From NCBI GenBank assembly GCA_018697035.1, contig JABHSE010000002.1:1-64000 (forward strand): DNA of 64,000 nucleotides, in the 5' to 3' direction. The stretch is from an archaeon (GTDB lineage Archaea > Nanobdellota > Nanobdellia > Pacearchaeales > GW2011-AR1). A model generated the notes under the pieces. The model was not told where the DNA came from. It ran no database searches and was given only the letters and a program-made list of their open reading frames with translations. The position numbers and the translations under genes were made by a program. Positions 27,820 through 38,800 of the stretch are shown here, piece by piece (position 1 is the stretch's first letter; every line of letters starts with the position of its first letter).

Positions 27820-28419
27820 TTAAACAACTCTTTTCCCTGGAACGCTATGATGCCTAAAACATCGAGGCTCATAACGCTCATTATCTACACTACCATCAAC
27901 AGAAATAATAGGAGAGTCATAATGCGCCGGCTCTCCATTAGCCAACCTCTGAGTATAATACGCTTTATCACCACAAACAGGACAAATCGCATAAAGCTTC
28001 GTCAACTCATTCGCACGAAACATCAACTCCTTCATCTCACCAAACGGTTCACCCCTAAAATCACTATCCAGTCCAGCAAAAACCACATTCTTCATACGAC
28101 GCTGCAACTCCAAAACTACCTCCACAATTGCTTTATTAAAAAACTGAATCTCCTCGATAAGAACTATATCATGTTCAACTCCAACATACTCCAAAATTTT
28201 CTCAGGCTCTTTCTCAGAAACATAAATCCATTCAACAAAATTCCTACCCGACCTACAATGCTCTTCCCTACTATCAAGCTTCGGCTTAAACCCGATATAT
28301 CTAGCACCAGAAATCCAACGCAATGGATCAACCCTTTTCAAAAGATATTCAGACTTCCCAGAAGCCATCGGACCAGAAAACCCTTCAATTACACCGGGTC
28401 TAATAAACAAACTCCTCAC
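27820..28419 (-). CDS. tdk: Thymidine kinase
   Basis: GFSGPMASGKSEYLLKR, DIVLIEEIQFF, FAGLDSDFRGEPFG, CPVCGDKA. Confidence 0.92.
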   Translation of the reverse strand: MRSLFIRPGVIEGFSGPMASGKSEYLLKRVDPLRWISGARYIGFKPKLDSREEHCRSGRNFVEWIYVSEKEPEKILEYVGVEHDIVLIEEIQFFNKAIVEVVLELQRRMKNVVFAGLDSDFRGEPFGEMKELMFRANELTKLYAICPVCGDKAYYTQRLANGEPAHYDSPIISVDGSVDNERYEPRCFRHHSVPGKRVV

Positions 28420-30005
28420 TTCTTTCCCTCATAATTTATACAAGCCTCAACAAACCCCCTAAATAGTGGAGCCGGCGCCAACAATGAACTCTTCAACTCC
28501 GGATGCCCCTGTGTCGCAACAAAATACGGATGATCATCAAGCTCAACAAACTCAACCAACTTCCCATCAGGCGACATCCCAGACAACCTCAAACCCTTAT
28601 CCCTCAAAACATCATGATACTCCGGATTAACTTCAAACCTATGCCGATGCCTCTCCCTTACATCTACAGACCCATACAACTTATTAATCTTACTCCCCTC
28701 CTCAACCACAGCCTCATAAGACCCCAACCTCATAGTCCCACCTTTATTCTTAATATCTTTTTGCGACTCCATAATATCAATTACAGGATACTTTGTCCCA
28801 GCATCAACCTCCACAGTATTAGCCCCCTCAAGCCCACAAACATTACGAGCGTACTCAACAACAGCGGTCTGCAACCCCAAACAAATCCCAAGATAAGGAA
28901 CCTTATTCTCTCGACAATACTTCGCCGCCACAATCTTCCCTTCAAGCCCCCTAGAACCAAACCCACCAGGAACAATAACTCCCGAAGCCTTTTCAATTCC
29001 ATCAAGCCCACTCTCAGTATCAATAAAATCAATATTAATCTTAGTACCATAATGCGCCGAACAATGATTCAGAGCCTCAACAATACTAGCATAAGAATCT
29101 TCCAAATTCATATATTTCCCAGCCAAAGCAACATTAACCTCACCCGAAAAATTCCTCTTATTCTCAACCAACCGCGCCCACTCCCCCAAATCCGCCCTAA
29201 CAGGAATATCCAACTTCCGAGCCAATAACTGACTCATCCCCTGCCTCTCAAAAACCATCGGAATATCATAAACATCATTAACATCCAACCCTGTAATAAC
29301 ATCCTCTGGATTAAGCCCCGCACTACGAGCAATCTTTCCCCTAACATTATCACTAAGCATACTCTCACACCTAGCAATAATAATATCCGGCTCAATCCCT
29401 CGCTGTCCCATCTCAGCAATAGCCATCTGTGTTGGTTTACTCTTCTGCTCATTTACACCAGATAAAACCGGAACATAAGTCAAATGCGCAAAAACAACAT
29501 TCTCACGACCAACCCTTCTAGGCAAATGCTTAACCGCATGAAGATAAAGCTCGTTCTCCATATCCCCAACAGTCCCACCAATCTCAATTAACCCAACATC
29601 CGCCCCACTCCCCTCAACCTTATCAACAAGATAATCTTGAATAAACTCCGAAACATGCGGAACCATTTGAACAGTCTGCCCAAGAAACTCGCCCCTACGT
29701 TCTTTATTCAAAATATCATTAAAAACTCTTCCCATTGTCAAATTAGAATCACTTTTACAGGTCACACCAAGAAACCTCTCATAGTGCCCAAAATCCATAT
29801 CAACCTCGCCTCCATCATCAAGTACAAAAACCTCCCCATGCTCAATCGGATTCATCGTCCCAGGATCCACATTCAAATAACCGTCACACTTAATCGGCAC
29901 AACCTCATACGATGACGACAAAATATTCCCAATAGAAGCCATAGCAATCCCTTTTCCCAAACCAGAAAGCACACCACCAGTCACCACAATATATTTTCTC
30001 TGCAT
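28416..30005 (-). CDS. pyrG: CTP synthase
   Basis: KYIVVTGGVLSGLGKGIAMASIG, KCDGYLNVDPGTMNPIEHGEVFVLDDGGE, GICLGLQ. Confidence 0.96.
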   Translation of the reverse strand: MQRKYIVVTGGVLSGLGKGIAMASIGNILSSSYEVVPIKCDGYLNVDPGTMNPIEHGEVFVLDDGGEVDMDFGHYERFLGVTCKSDSNLTMGRVFNDILNKERRGEFLGQTVQMVPHVSEFIQDYLVDKVEGSGADVGLIEIGGTVGDMENELYLHAVKHLPRRVGRENVVFAHLTYVPVLSGVNEQKSKPTQMAIAEMGQRGIEPDIIIARCESMLSDNVRGKIARSAGLNPEDVITGLDVNDVYDIPMVFERQGMSQLLARKLDIPVRADLGEWARLVENKRNFSGEVNVALAGKYMNLEDSYASIVEALNHCSAHYGTKINIDFIDTESGLDGIEKASGVIVPGGFGSRGLEGKIVAAKYCRENKVPYLGICLGLQTAVVEYARNVCGLEGANTVEVDAGTKYPVIDIMESQKDIKNKGGTMRLGSYEAVVEEGSKINKLYGSVDVRERHRHRFEVNPEYHDVLRDKGLRLSGMSPDGKLVEFVELDDHPYFVATQGHPELKSSLLAPAPLFRGFVEACINYEGKK

Positions 30006-30100
30006 GCTCTAGAAAACCCAAAGCCTCTTTTAAATTATATTATACCCAAACATACACATGCAAACCAAACCCTTAAAAACCAAATTCATCACAAAAACAT

Positions 30101-30271
30101 ATGGAACAAAAAGGAAAATTCATAAGAGTAAAATGCTCGAAATGTAAAGACTCCCAAGTAATCTTCGGAAAAGCCTCGACAAAAGTCAGATGCATAGCCT
30201 GCAACGCAGTTCTAGCTCTACCCTCTTCAGGCAAAGCAAAAATCCGAGCCAAAGTCGAAGAAGTCTTGTAA
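30101..30271 (+). CDS. 30S ribosomal protein S27e
   Basis: MEQKGKFIRVKCSKCKDSQVIFGKASTKVRCIACNAVLALPSSGKAKIRAKVEEVL*; not in ORF track. Confidence 0.9.
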   Translation: MEQKGKFIRVKCSKCKDSQVIFGKASTKVRCIACNAVLALPSSGKAKIRAKVEEVL

Positions 30272-30303
30272 ACTTTTAAATAACTAGGAAAACTAATTTT
30301 AAC

Positions 30304-31008
30304 ATGGAAGAAGGAGACATAATACCCTGCAAAGTAAAAGAAGTAACGAACACAATCACATTCGTAGAAATGCCAAACGGACAAGAAGGAACAATCATAT
30401 CATCAGAAATCGCCGCAGGCCGAATCAAACTAATGCGACAATACGTAGTCCCAAACAAACAAGTCGTATGCAAAGTCCTAAGAATTGAAGGCGACCACGC
30501 ACACCTATCTCTAAGACGAGTAACTTCAAAAGAAAAGAAAGAAGTCATGCAAAAAACAAAGCAAACACAGGCAATCAGTGTAGCATTCAAGCAAATCTTA
30601 AAAGAAAAAGAAAAAGATGTCAATGAAAAAATATTAAACGACTTCAAAGACCTGTCTGAGTTTGCAGTATCAGTAAGAACAAAACCAGAACTACTTCAAA
30701 AATATATTCCAAAAGAAAATCAGAAAGCTATAGAAAAAATAATCAACAAAAAAAGAAAAAATGAACAACTAAGGCAAAAAATAAAAATAAAATGCCTAGA
30801 GAACAATGGCATAGAAAGAATTAGAAAAATATTCAATCTAAAAAATGACAACCTCAAAGTAACCTACATCTCAGCAGGAAAATTCTCTCTAAGGCTAACA
30901 GTAGAAGATTTCAAAACGGGCAAAAAAGACATGGCAGAAATATTAGAAGAATTAGAAAAAAGGGCAAAGGAAAATAATTGTGAATTCTTCGCAAGTGAAG
31001 ACAAATGA
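30304..31008 (+). CDS. Translation initiation factor aIF2 alpha subunit
   Basis: S1 domain GDIIPCKVKEVTNTITFVEMPNGQEGTIISSEIA...; followed by S27e/Nop10 context. Confidence 0.9.
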   Translation: MEEGDIIPCKVKEVTNTITFVEMPNGQEGTIISSEIAAGRIKLMRQYVVPNKQVVCKVLRIEGDHAHLSLRRVTSKEKKEVMQKTKQTQAISVAFKQILKEKEKDVNEKILNDFKDLSEFAVSVRTKPELLQKYIPKENQKAIEKIINKKRKNEQLRQKIKIKCLENNGIERIRKIFNLKNDNLKVTYISAGKFSLRLTVEDFKTGKKDMAEILEELEKRAKENNCEFFASEDK

Positions 31009-31154
31009 ACTCCCTAAAAAAATGCCCAACTTGTAAAACCTACACTCTCAAAAAAACTTGCAACAAATGTAAAGTCGAAACAAAGTCAGCACACTACACA
31101 TTTCCAAAAATAAGAAACGCTCCCCCTCGCTCAGCTCCTTTCAAGAGACGATAA
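31005..31154 (+). CDS. H/ACA RNP protein Nop10
   Basis: MNSLKKCPTCKTYTLKKTCNKCKVETKSAHYTFPKIRNAPPRSAPFKRR*; not in ORF track. Confidence 0.88.
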   Translation: MNSLKKCPTCKTYTLKKTCNKCKVETKSAHYTFPKIRNAPPRSAPFKRR

Positions 31155-31742
31155 ACATTCTTTCTTAACAATCTCCATATCAGCCTCCCAAAGCGGCGTC
31201 AACTTAGTTCGATTATAAATAATAGCAGCAGGATGAAAAAGCGGCAACAATCTAATCTTCACCCCACCAATTTCAATCTCTCGAACCTCCCCATGAACCT
31301 GACTAATCCCAGGCTGTTTCTTCATATCCTCTGGCCTGCCAAGCGCCATAAAAAACTTAGTCGCATAATTCCCAAGAGAACAAACAACCTTCGGCTTCAT
31401 ATCTCGAATCTGCTTCAATAACCAAGGCGTATGCGCCGCAATTTCCTCCGGCAACGGATCCCGATTCTCAGGAGGTCGACACTTCAAGATATTGGCAACA
31501 TAAATATCATCCAACGACAAACCCACATTATCCAACAGCTTATCCAAATTCTTTCCAGCAGCACCCACAAAAGGCTCTCCTAGCTCATCCTCACGCCGAC
31601 CAGGAGCCTCTCCAACAAACAAAATATTGCTATTCAAATTCCCCTTCCCAACAACGACATTAATACAATCCCTAAATAACTCAGTCCTTTTAACCATAGC
31701 AGCCTCCAGAAAATTAAACTCAGGATTCTTTTTATTAGACAT
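31131..31742 (-). CDS. Type 4-like uracil-DNA glycosylase
   Basis: ILFVGEAPGRREDELGEPFVGAAGKNLDKLL, YVANILKCRPPENRDP, HPAAIIYN. Confidence 0.92.
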   Translation of the reverse strand: MSNKKNPEFNFLEAAMVKRTELFRDCINVVVGKGNLNSNILFVGEAPGRREDELGEPFVGAAGKNLDKLLDNVGLSLDDIYVANILKCRPPENRDPLPEEIAAHTPWLLKQIRDMKPKVVCSLGNYATKFFMALGRPEDMKKQPGISQVHGEVREIEIGGVKIRLLPLFHPAAIIYNRTKLTPLWEADMEIVKKECLSSLERS

Positions 31743-31772
31743 AAATAAAATAATTATCGAGAATTAATAAAG

Positions 31773-34700
31773 CTACTTACCATACTTAGCATCAACAAGA
31801 TCAAACCTTCCCTTATTCTTCTCATGCATATAATCAATCTTCCTCTTTTGAGTCACAAGAGAATTATCCATAACAGCCTCTTCTAAAAAAGATTTGCATT
31901 CTTTCAAAACTCCAGCAGTATAATCCCATCCCGAAATCTTATCAGTAACCGAATCCATAAAATGTCTAGCTCCAATAATCTGTTCACCACCAGCTCCATA
32001 CTGCGCAACCATAGCACCCCGTAGAGAAGAAACCTTACCAATCATATCAACATAAGGAACAGTCGGCTGCTTCCCAGTATCAAGAACAAACATCTTTCCT
32101 TTCTCTGCCCCAACACCAGCATGATGCCTATCAGAAGTAAAACAATACATAGCAGGAGTTCGAGTCCCAACCAAATGCTTAGGGATATGACTAATTTCCG
32201 TCTTCCCAGATTTCAACTTATGAGTAATTACGGCAGGAATACCATTACCGTCAACACTAGGAATATTAACAGTCTCATAAGAATAGGATTGTCCAGAAGC
32301 TTCCTTGCCCTTAATTAACATTCCTTGATCTAAATAGTTTCCATCGAACAAATTGCAGATAACATCTCCTTCACTCATACCACTGCCTCTCTTGCCCCCC
32401 ATCCAATGATTTCCAGTTCCAACATAAAGCCTCATCCCATTATCCATCAACTCTTCATTAATCGGCTGAACAGCTTGTTGAAACAAGGCAACCTGAGTCT
32501 CCGGTAAAAACTGCGGCTTGGACTCTTCAAATTCTTTAGTATATGTTTTAATATGTTCAATAACCTGTGAATCTGTCATCCCACTCTCCCTCATCTTAGC
32601 CTCAATCAAACCCAAGTCTCTCATAAATTCGACACTACTTCTCTTAGATCCATGTCCTCCTTCCCTCTTGGAATCAAAATCTCTATAGCCCATCTCTCCA
32701 TTCATAGCCTCTGTCATAATGCCGTACTGTATACCATCCAATCCAAACGCCTGAGCAGCAACCAACTGAGAAGCCTCAATACCATCAACCAAAGAAGGCC
32801 TACCGGGGGTAGAATACCCACCAAGATGCAAGTCATTTTGCAACAAAACATTGTAAAGCTGAGGAGAAACTGCTTCATGAATCTCTCCAATCCTCTTCTT
32901 AGTCTCATTAATAAGATCCCTACACTTCTCCTTGGCTTTAACATTCTTAGTTCCCCTCAACTTCCCTCGAGTCTCTTTTAATGTCTTTTCAAGCCCACTA
33001 TACTCTTCCCCATATTCATCAGCAATTTTTTCATAAACCACATCGTCAACAAAGATAGGCTGAAAGCTCTGATCAGCATGCTCAACATAAATCACATTCC
33101 CAGTAGTACAACCACCCTTAGCCATCCGCTTAGCATGCCAAGTTCCACGATTTCCTTTAAGCATCAATTCGCCCAGCTTAGAGGTATTGTGACGAGTAGT
33201 AAGTTTCATATACTGAGCAATCTCCGGCTGCAACCTAAACTCATCCTTAATAGTAGTTGGACCAATGGTAAACCTGGCCTGATGCATAAACCCATCTGAA
33301 CCATAACCAGAAAAATAAACATCCGAAGCACTAAAATTTCTCTTACTAAATTCCCCAATAGTCTTTGGCTTACTTCCACCTTTCTTAATCCTCTCACTAA
33401 CCTCTCCCATATGGAAACCCTGAAGCTCAGCCGCACTATTAAGCAACGGCTCATTAGACCTCTGCTCATTAGTCCGAGGAAAGGAGGTAAACGTTGTTCC
33501 AATTGGAGAGTCCGCGGTCAACTCCACACCCTCAATCAAATCCTGAGGATCTGGAACATTAACATTAATAATAGAATCAGTATGGAGTTTAATATTCAAA
33601 TCTTTTCCAGACAGCCTCTTTAATTCAGGAATCAAAATCTCAGTATAGACATCCTTATACTTCTTTTTCTTAACCATTTGAAGAGCCTTAGCTTCCATTG
33701 GAGTAATAGCAATATGTCCAGTAAACCAAGCTGGGCCCTCACCTTCAGCCATCAAAGCATTCTCAAATCGCTCCGCCTCACAAATTTTATCCTCCAAAGA
33801 AGAAATCTTATTATGAACCTTTCCAAAATTATCCTGTTCTCCTTCATGCGCCCTCTGCAAATGTCCAAACGTAACATGTTCGTCATAAATCCTATTAACA
33901 ATTCCAAAAAATTCGGAACTAAATTGTTCCTCAGCAACCCCGCCATCTATTCTCTTTCCAGTAATGTCTTCATATTCTCCCCTAACTCTATCTTTAAGTT
34001 TTTTGAATTGGGCCTTGTCTTTTCCTTCAACTGTATGAAAATAACCATCCACCAATTTCCCAAACCCAGCTCCTCCATGTGCAAACTCATCTCCCGATTT
34101 ACTCTTCTCCTTGTTAACATGAAAATAAACTCTCTCTAAAACCAACTTATCAATTAAACTCTTCCCAAGATCGTTCCGAACACCTTCCCACTCCTCTCTC
34201 CATTTAGGCAAACTTTTAGTGACGCTCTTCATCTTGGAATGAATTTTTCTCAAAGATGCATTAAGTGTATCCTCGATTTCACTCATGTTTGCAACATCGT
34301 TATAACTCCAATACATATGAATAGGAACATGCTCTGGAACATTTTCAACTAAAGGCAACATTTCATGTGCAACACTTTTTCCAGCTTCCTCCAGGGAGCC
34401 AAGTGTATCAACAACATAGTCAGTAAGATTCTTCATATCTTTTTTTGTCACCTCATGATCACCAAGAGTAAGAGTCTGCTTCACTTTCTTCAACTCATCT
34501 CCATTGCCAGCAGCTCCAGTTTTATTTATCCCAGTCATCAAAGCCCTTTGATTTTTTGCCTTCCCAAAAATTTGAATCATCTCTGGCATAATACCACCCT
34601 GGAAATGAACGCTATTTAATTTCGCATCAAGCCCCATAGCTTTCCTAAAAATATTCTGCCCCTGAAACGCCTCATTGTTTGTATAGAGTTGCCCAAACCC

Positions 34701-35087
34701 CATCTCGGCATTCATCTCATGAAACTTCGTAACCCGATAGTCCCCTCTATTATCATCCCATCTCAACCTATGCTGATTAGTAACCGCATTAACCAACGCG
34801 TCCTCTTTATCAAAAAAACCACTATTCGTAGGAAGATTATCCGGAGACGGAACGTTCCAAACTTTCCCAATCTTATTCAACTGCTTCCAAACTTCTTTTT
34901 TAGACTTCCCAGTCTTATCAGAAATCTGTTTCAATGTAGGAACCTGACGATTAAATATAGAAGGAGTAACATAAATAACAGAATTATTATTAGGAGATAA
35001 TTCGTCTATAGATTGCAAAAAAGACCTATCAGATTCATCAATCAAAAGTCTTTCTTTCAATACATCAGGCACAGCTCTTCCTCTCAT
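31773..35087 (-). CDS. Large protein with putative degenerate calcineurin-like phosphoesterase motifs
   Basis: N-terminal HTH-like TLKQISDKTGKSKKEVWKQLNKIG; NDLHLGGYST, VGTGNHWMGGKRG, SDRHHAGVGAE motifs. Confidence 0.5.
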   Translation of the reverse strand: MRGRAVPDVLKERLLIDESDRSFLQSIDELSPNNNSVIYVTPSIFNRQVPTLKQISDKTGKSKKEVWKQLNKIGKVWNVPSPDNLPTNSGFFDKEDALVNAVTNQHRLRWDDNRGDYRVTKFHEMNAEMGFGQLYTNNEAFQGQNIFRKAMGLDAKLNSVHFQGGIMPEMIQIFGKAKNQRALMTGINKTGAAGNGDELKKVKQTLTLGDHEVTKKDMKNLTDYVVDTLGSLEEAGKSVAHEMLPLVENVPEHVPIHMYWSYNDVANMSEIEDTLNASLRKIHSKMKSVTKSLPKWREEWEGVRNDLGKSLIDKLVLERVYFHVNKEKSKSGDEFAHGGAGFGKLVDGYFHTVEGKDKAQFKKLKDRVRGEYEDITGKRIDGGVAEEQFSSEFFGIVNRIYDEHVTFGHLQRAHEGEQDNFGKVHNKISSLEDKICEAERFENALMAEGEGPAWFTGHIAITPMEAKALQMVKKKKYKDVYTEILIPELKRLSGKDLNIKLHTDSIINVNVPDPQDLIEGVELTADSPIGTTFTSFPRTNEQRSNEPLLNSAAELQGFHMGEVSERIKKGGSKPKTIGEFSKRNFSASDVYFSGYGSDGFMHQARFTIGPTTIKDEFRLQPEIAQYMKLTTRHNTSKLGELMLKGNRGTWHAKRMAKGGCTTGNVIYVEHADQSFQPIFVDDVVYEKIADEYGEEYSGLEKTLKETRGKLRGTKNVKAKEKCRDLINETKKRIGEIHEAVSPQLYNVLLQNDLHLGGYSTPGRPSLVDGIEASQLVAAQAFGLDGIQYGIMTEAMNGEMGYRDFDSKREGGHGSKRSSVEFMRDLGLIEAKMRESGMTDSQVIEHIKTYTKEFEESKPQFLPETQVALFQQAVQPINEELMDNGMRLYVGTGNHWMGGKRGSGMSEGDVICNLFDGNYLDQGMLIKGKEASGQSYSYETVNIPSVDGNGIPAVITHKLKSGKTEISHIPKHLVGTRTPAMYCFTSDRHHAGVGAEKGKMFVLDTGKQPTVPYVDMIGKVSSLRGAMVAQYGAGGEQIIGARHFMDSVTDKISGWDYTAGVLKECKSFLEEAVMDNSLVTQKRKIDYMHEKNKGRFDLVDAKYGK

Positions 35088-35215
35088 GCTAACCCAAAAA
35101 ACCAATATTCTTTTTAAAGAAGTATATAGTCGAATATAGGTAATCATAAAATAACACAATAACAAATCCACACCATCATCAAAAGAAATATATAATATAT
35201 ACACCTCACAATATC

Positions 35216-35434
35216 ATGAAAAAACTAATCAAAATAAAAGACTGGTACATCCTCCCATCATGGGCAAGAGGCCTCGCAATCGGAACAGTCATCGGCTCCA
35301 TTCTAATAATACCCACAGCCTTCCTAGTCAAAAACTACTTCACCCTCCTCATTCCAATGATAATCCTCCTTACTTGCTCTATAATCGGAATGATAATCAC
35401 ACAAAAACGAAAACACTTCGGACTATCTCACTAG
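35216..35434 (+). CDS. Small two-TM membrane protein
   Basis: ORF 72 aa with two hydrophobic segments. Confidence 0.5.
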   Translation: MKKLIKIKDWYILPSWARGLAIGTVIGSILIIPTAFLVKNYFTLLIPMIILLTCSIIGMIITQKRKHFGLSH

Positions 35435-35435
35435 A

Positions 35436-35831
35436 CTACTTTTTATTCTTAACCTTAATCTCAACAAACCCCTTCCTATTATCTTTCAAGAAATACCAAA
35501 CCACCCCACCAACAACCAACAATCCACTAAGCAAAACCAAAACAACCTTCCAACTAATACCCTTAACAAAATTTAAAACATCCTCATATCCTTCTTCAAT
35601 AGCACCGACCTCTTCTTCACCTGCTCCATCCTCATCCTGAACATCATCTTCCTCTTCTTCCTCTTCTTCCACAACACTAGCGTTCGTAGTCACACCAGCT
35701 CCACCCCCACCTCCGCCACCAGACCCAGTATCAGTAGCAGCAGCGGTAGGAACAACAATATTATATCCCGCACCAGCAACCAAACTAAACATTAAAACAA
35801 ACATTAAAACAAAAACAGATTCTCTTCTCAT
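35436..35831 (-). CDS. Secreted/membrane protein with Gly-rich and acidic linker
   Basis: Signal peptide, GGGGGGGAG, EEEEEEDD, C-terminal TM VLVLLSGLLVVGGVVWYF. Confidence 0.6.
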   Translation of the reverse strand: MRRESVFVLMFVLMFSLVAGAGYNIVVPTAAATDTGSGGGGGGGAGVTTNASVVEEEEEEEDDVQDEDGAGEEEVGAIEEGYEDVLNFVKGISWKVVLVLLSGLLVVGGVVWYFLKDNRKGFVEIKVKNKK

Positions 35832-35832
35832 C

Positions 35833-38800
35833 CTAAAATCCTAGTGACACCGGAACTTGACAAGCTGTTATGCCAGTACCGCCCGATTCACAATTTACAT
35901 AATCATCAACGTCCTGAGCACCGGCCCCAACGTCATCAACGAAATTAAACGTATTAGCAGCAGCATATGTGATAGGAACATTCATCTGGATATAATCACT
36001 AGCTCCACCAAGATGCATCTCATCAATTAACTTATTCCATTTCTTCAAACTAGAATTCATCCCCATCATATTAGTATCAGCATCACAAATAAACGCGTTA
36101 GTCATATCAATCTTCACCGGCTCATAAACATTAACTCCATAAAACCCTATACTCAAATCGTCATCACAATTACTATGCACCGTAAAATTCATATTCTTAG
36201 TTACTGAAGTGTTGGTCTTAATCCCTACGTCGAATGTTGTAGGAACTCCACTAATATTAAATGTCTCAGTAAAATTATAGCCCGTCTTATTCAAAGCAGG
36301 AATATCAACGGTATACCCATCTGGCAAATCAAGCTTAAAAATAAACGCCTTATCGACCTGGCTCGTCTTAGTAGTAAAATTAGAACAAGCAGAAAGAGCA
36401 CAATTACTAGAAGGGTCACACGTCTTAACCTTATAATAATAGACAGTTCCATTTTCTAAATCAAATCCTAAACTAGTCGTCTCATCTATTAAATCCAAAG
36501 CATGAAACGGCTTGAAATTAGAATAATTCTGATACGTCTCAATCCCAACATCATTAATAGTAGCATTCAATATCTTACAAGTAGAATCATCAAGATAAAA
36601 TTTAACACTCATGTTCGACGGCTCATTGGTATCTATCTTCATAAACGCACCGTCAGAAAGCTCATCTACTTCATTATATATCACAGTAGGAGCAACCTTA
36701 TCTGTAGCGTTAGCAGAAAATGAAAATGAAGCCCCACTCGCGCACTTAGGAGTAAACGCACAAACAGGATCCGCACAATCAGCCAATCCGTCCTCGTTAT
36801 CATCAACTCCATTCATACATTCCTCAAAAACATTAAACCCAAACTTTTGTACATTCTTACATTTAGGATCTTTCGTGCTAGGATTAGAACAATCTATAAA
36901 ACCGAAATCAATACTTCCTGGAGTATAATATCCCGGACCAACATAATCAGAAGGACTCGTTACAGAATCAGAACTATTTGCGCTAGCCATATAAACCCTC
37001 ATGTTAGCAGTTTTACTATACTCCGAAAAAGACTCCAAATCTTGCGAACTAACTGCAACCATAACCCCTGATATCTCTCCACAGCTCATCTGCTTATTCG
37101 TACTAACAAGAGCATTCGTAGCAGTCCAAGTACCACTACTACATCTCATCAATTGCTTAGTCTCGGTAATCCCGGTAACACTATCGTTCCTCGCAATATA
37201 ACTAATTCTAAATTCATAACCAGGATAACTAGCATCTCCTATAGCATTACAACCACCTGTCTCACTGCCGTCAGTATCTAGATACCAATAAAATTTACCA
37301 GAGCTATTTCCCGCACCCAGTGTCCCCGTAGAAATTGTACCATTCATACCCATTCCTGCACCGACATTACGGCCATTACAAATGATTGAATCACTTATAT
37401 TGAATATCCCCGCACCAAAATTCAAACCTTCAGCACCAACCCTCATTCCCATTCCCATAATATCTACCTCATCACTAACCCCCAACTCAGCTTCGGGACC
37501 ATACTGTCCAAAAGCATTTCCTGAATCCATAGCAAGCTGATGAACATCTCCCCCTTTCGAATCTCCAAACTGCTGATATTCCCCCTTATCCATACACCAA
37601 CCAGAAGGCTCAGTAGCAGATTTATTATTATTAGAATAAGTATCGTTCTTATATGTACAGGTGACACTCGCAACATTACAACCAGTCTCGTTCCCATCAT
37701 ATTGCCAACATCCTGTCTGACCATCAGCTCCAGTTTGCCCCATCATCATAAACATCTCTGGCTGACAGGTAGCGCTCATATCTCTCCATTCACATAAGCC
37801 AGAACTAGCACCGCCAACATCACCACACGCACTCTCATTCAAAGTCCAATCCATACACGCTACATTACACCAGCCACCCTGGTCAGAGTACTGGTCCTCT
37901 TGCCAAGTACAATTAGTCGCAGCTCCACAGGTAGTCACATTCAAATCCATACAATCAGTAAATGGTTTATAATCACAGAATCCTGCACCTGGGTTATTAT
38001 CACACCAATCAGTCCCACTACCATCACCTGCACACCATGTATCATTCTTCCACTGACACTGCGCAGAACCTCCGCCACAAGTAGATTCATTAGAATATTG
38101 CCAACAATTAGCTGTATCCATCTTAGTCTTATTTAGGTCACACATCTCAGCCGCGCCCATCATTCCAACAGACTCATTAGTACATCCAGCCGTAGCTCCA
38201 CAGGTAGCTAGGTCATTATCAAACTTCCAACAATTAGCTCCAGGCATGTCACACCATCCATCACTATTCCAAGTATCATTTAACCACGTACAGTTTAATC
38301 CACTAAAAGCCTCAGTTTGATTACACCCTCCCTCTGTAGTCTCCGCAAAACAATCCCCACCAATTGCGCTCCCTCCACAGAAATTATCAAATCCACAATC
38401 CGGGTCTGCACAATCAACCATCTGGTCGTTATCGTTATCAATACCATCGAAACAAATCTCACCAGCATATCCCTCTGGACTACATAAATTCGAAGTCGTA
38501 TCCCATGAACACTCAATCGAACTAGCCTGGCAATCAGTAGTATCATAGCACGAGAAACAATCACTGTCACAAACCTTCTTAGATTTATCCACACAATATC
38601 CATCAGCAGTCATGTTTCCATTTTCACTCTCATTAACCCATTTACAACCAACTCCGGCATTAGCAACACTACCCGCACAGGCACCATAGGCATCATTCAT
38701 AAAATCACAATCTTCACAATTAGTATTACAATCTCCCGAACCTGCAGTCTCCATCTCTTGTGGATAATCACACCATCCGAGTCCATTAAACGCCGAAGTT

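Noticed and set aside
30073-30384. Minus-strand ORF 103 aa
   Set aside because: Antisense to S27e and the start of aIF2-alpha.
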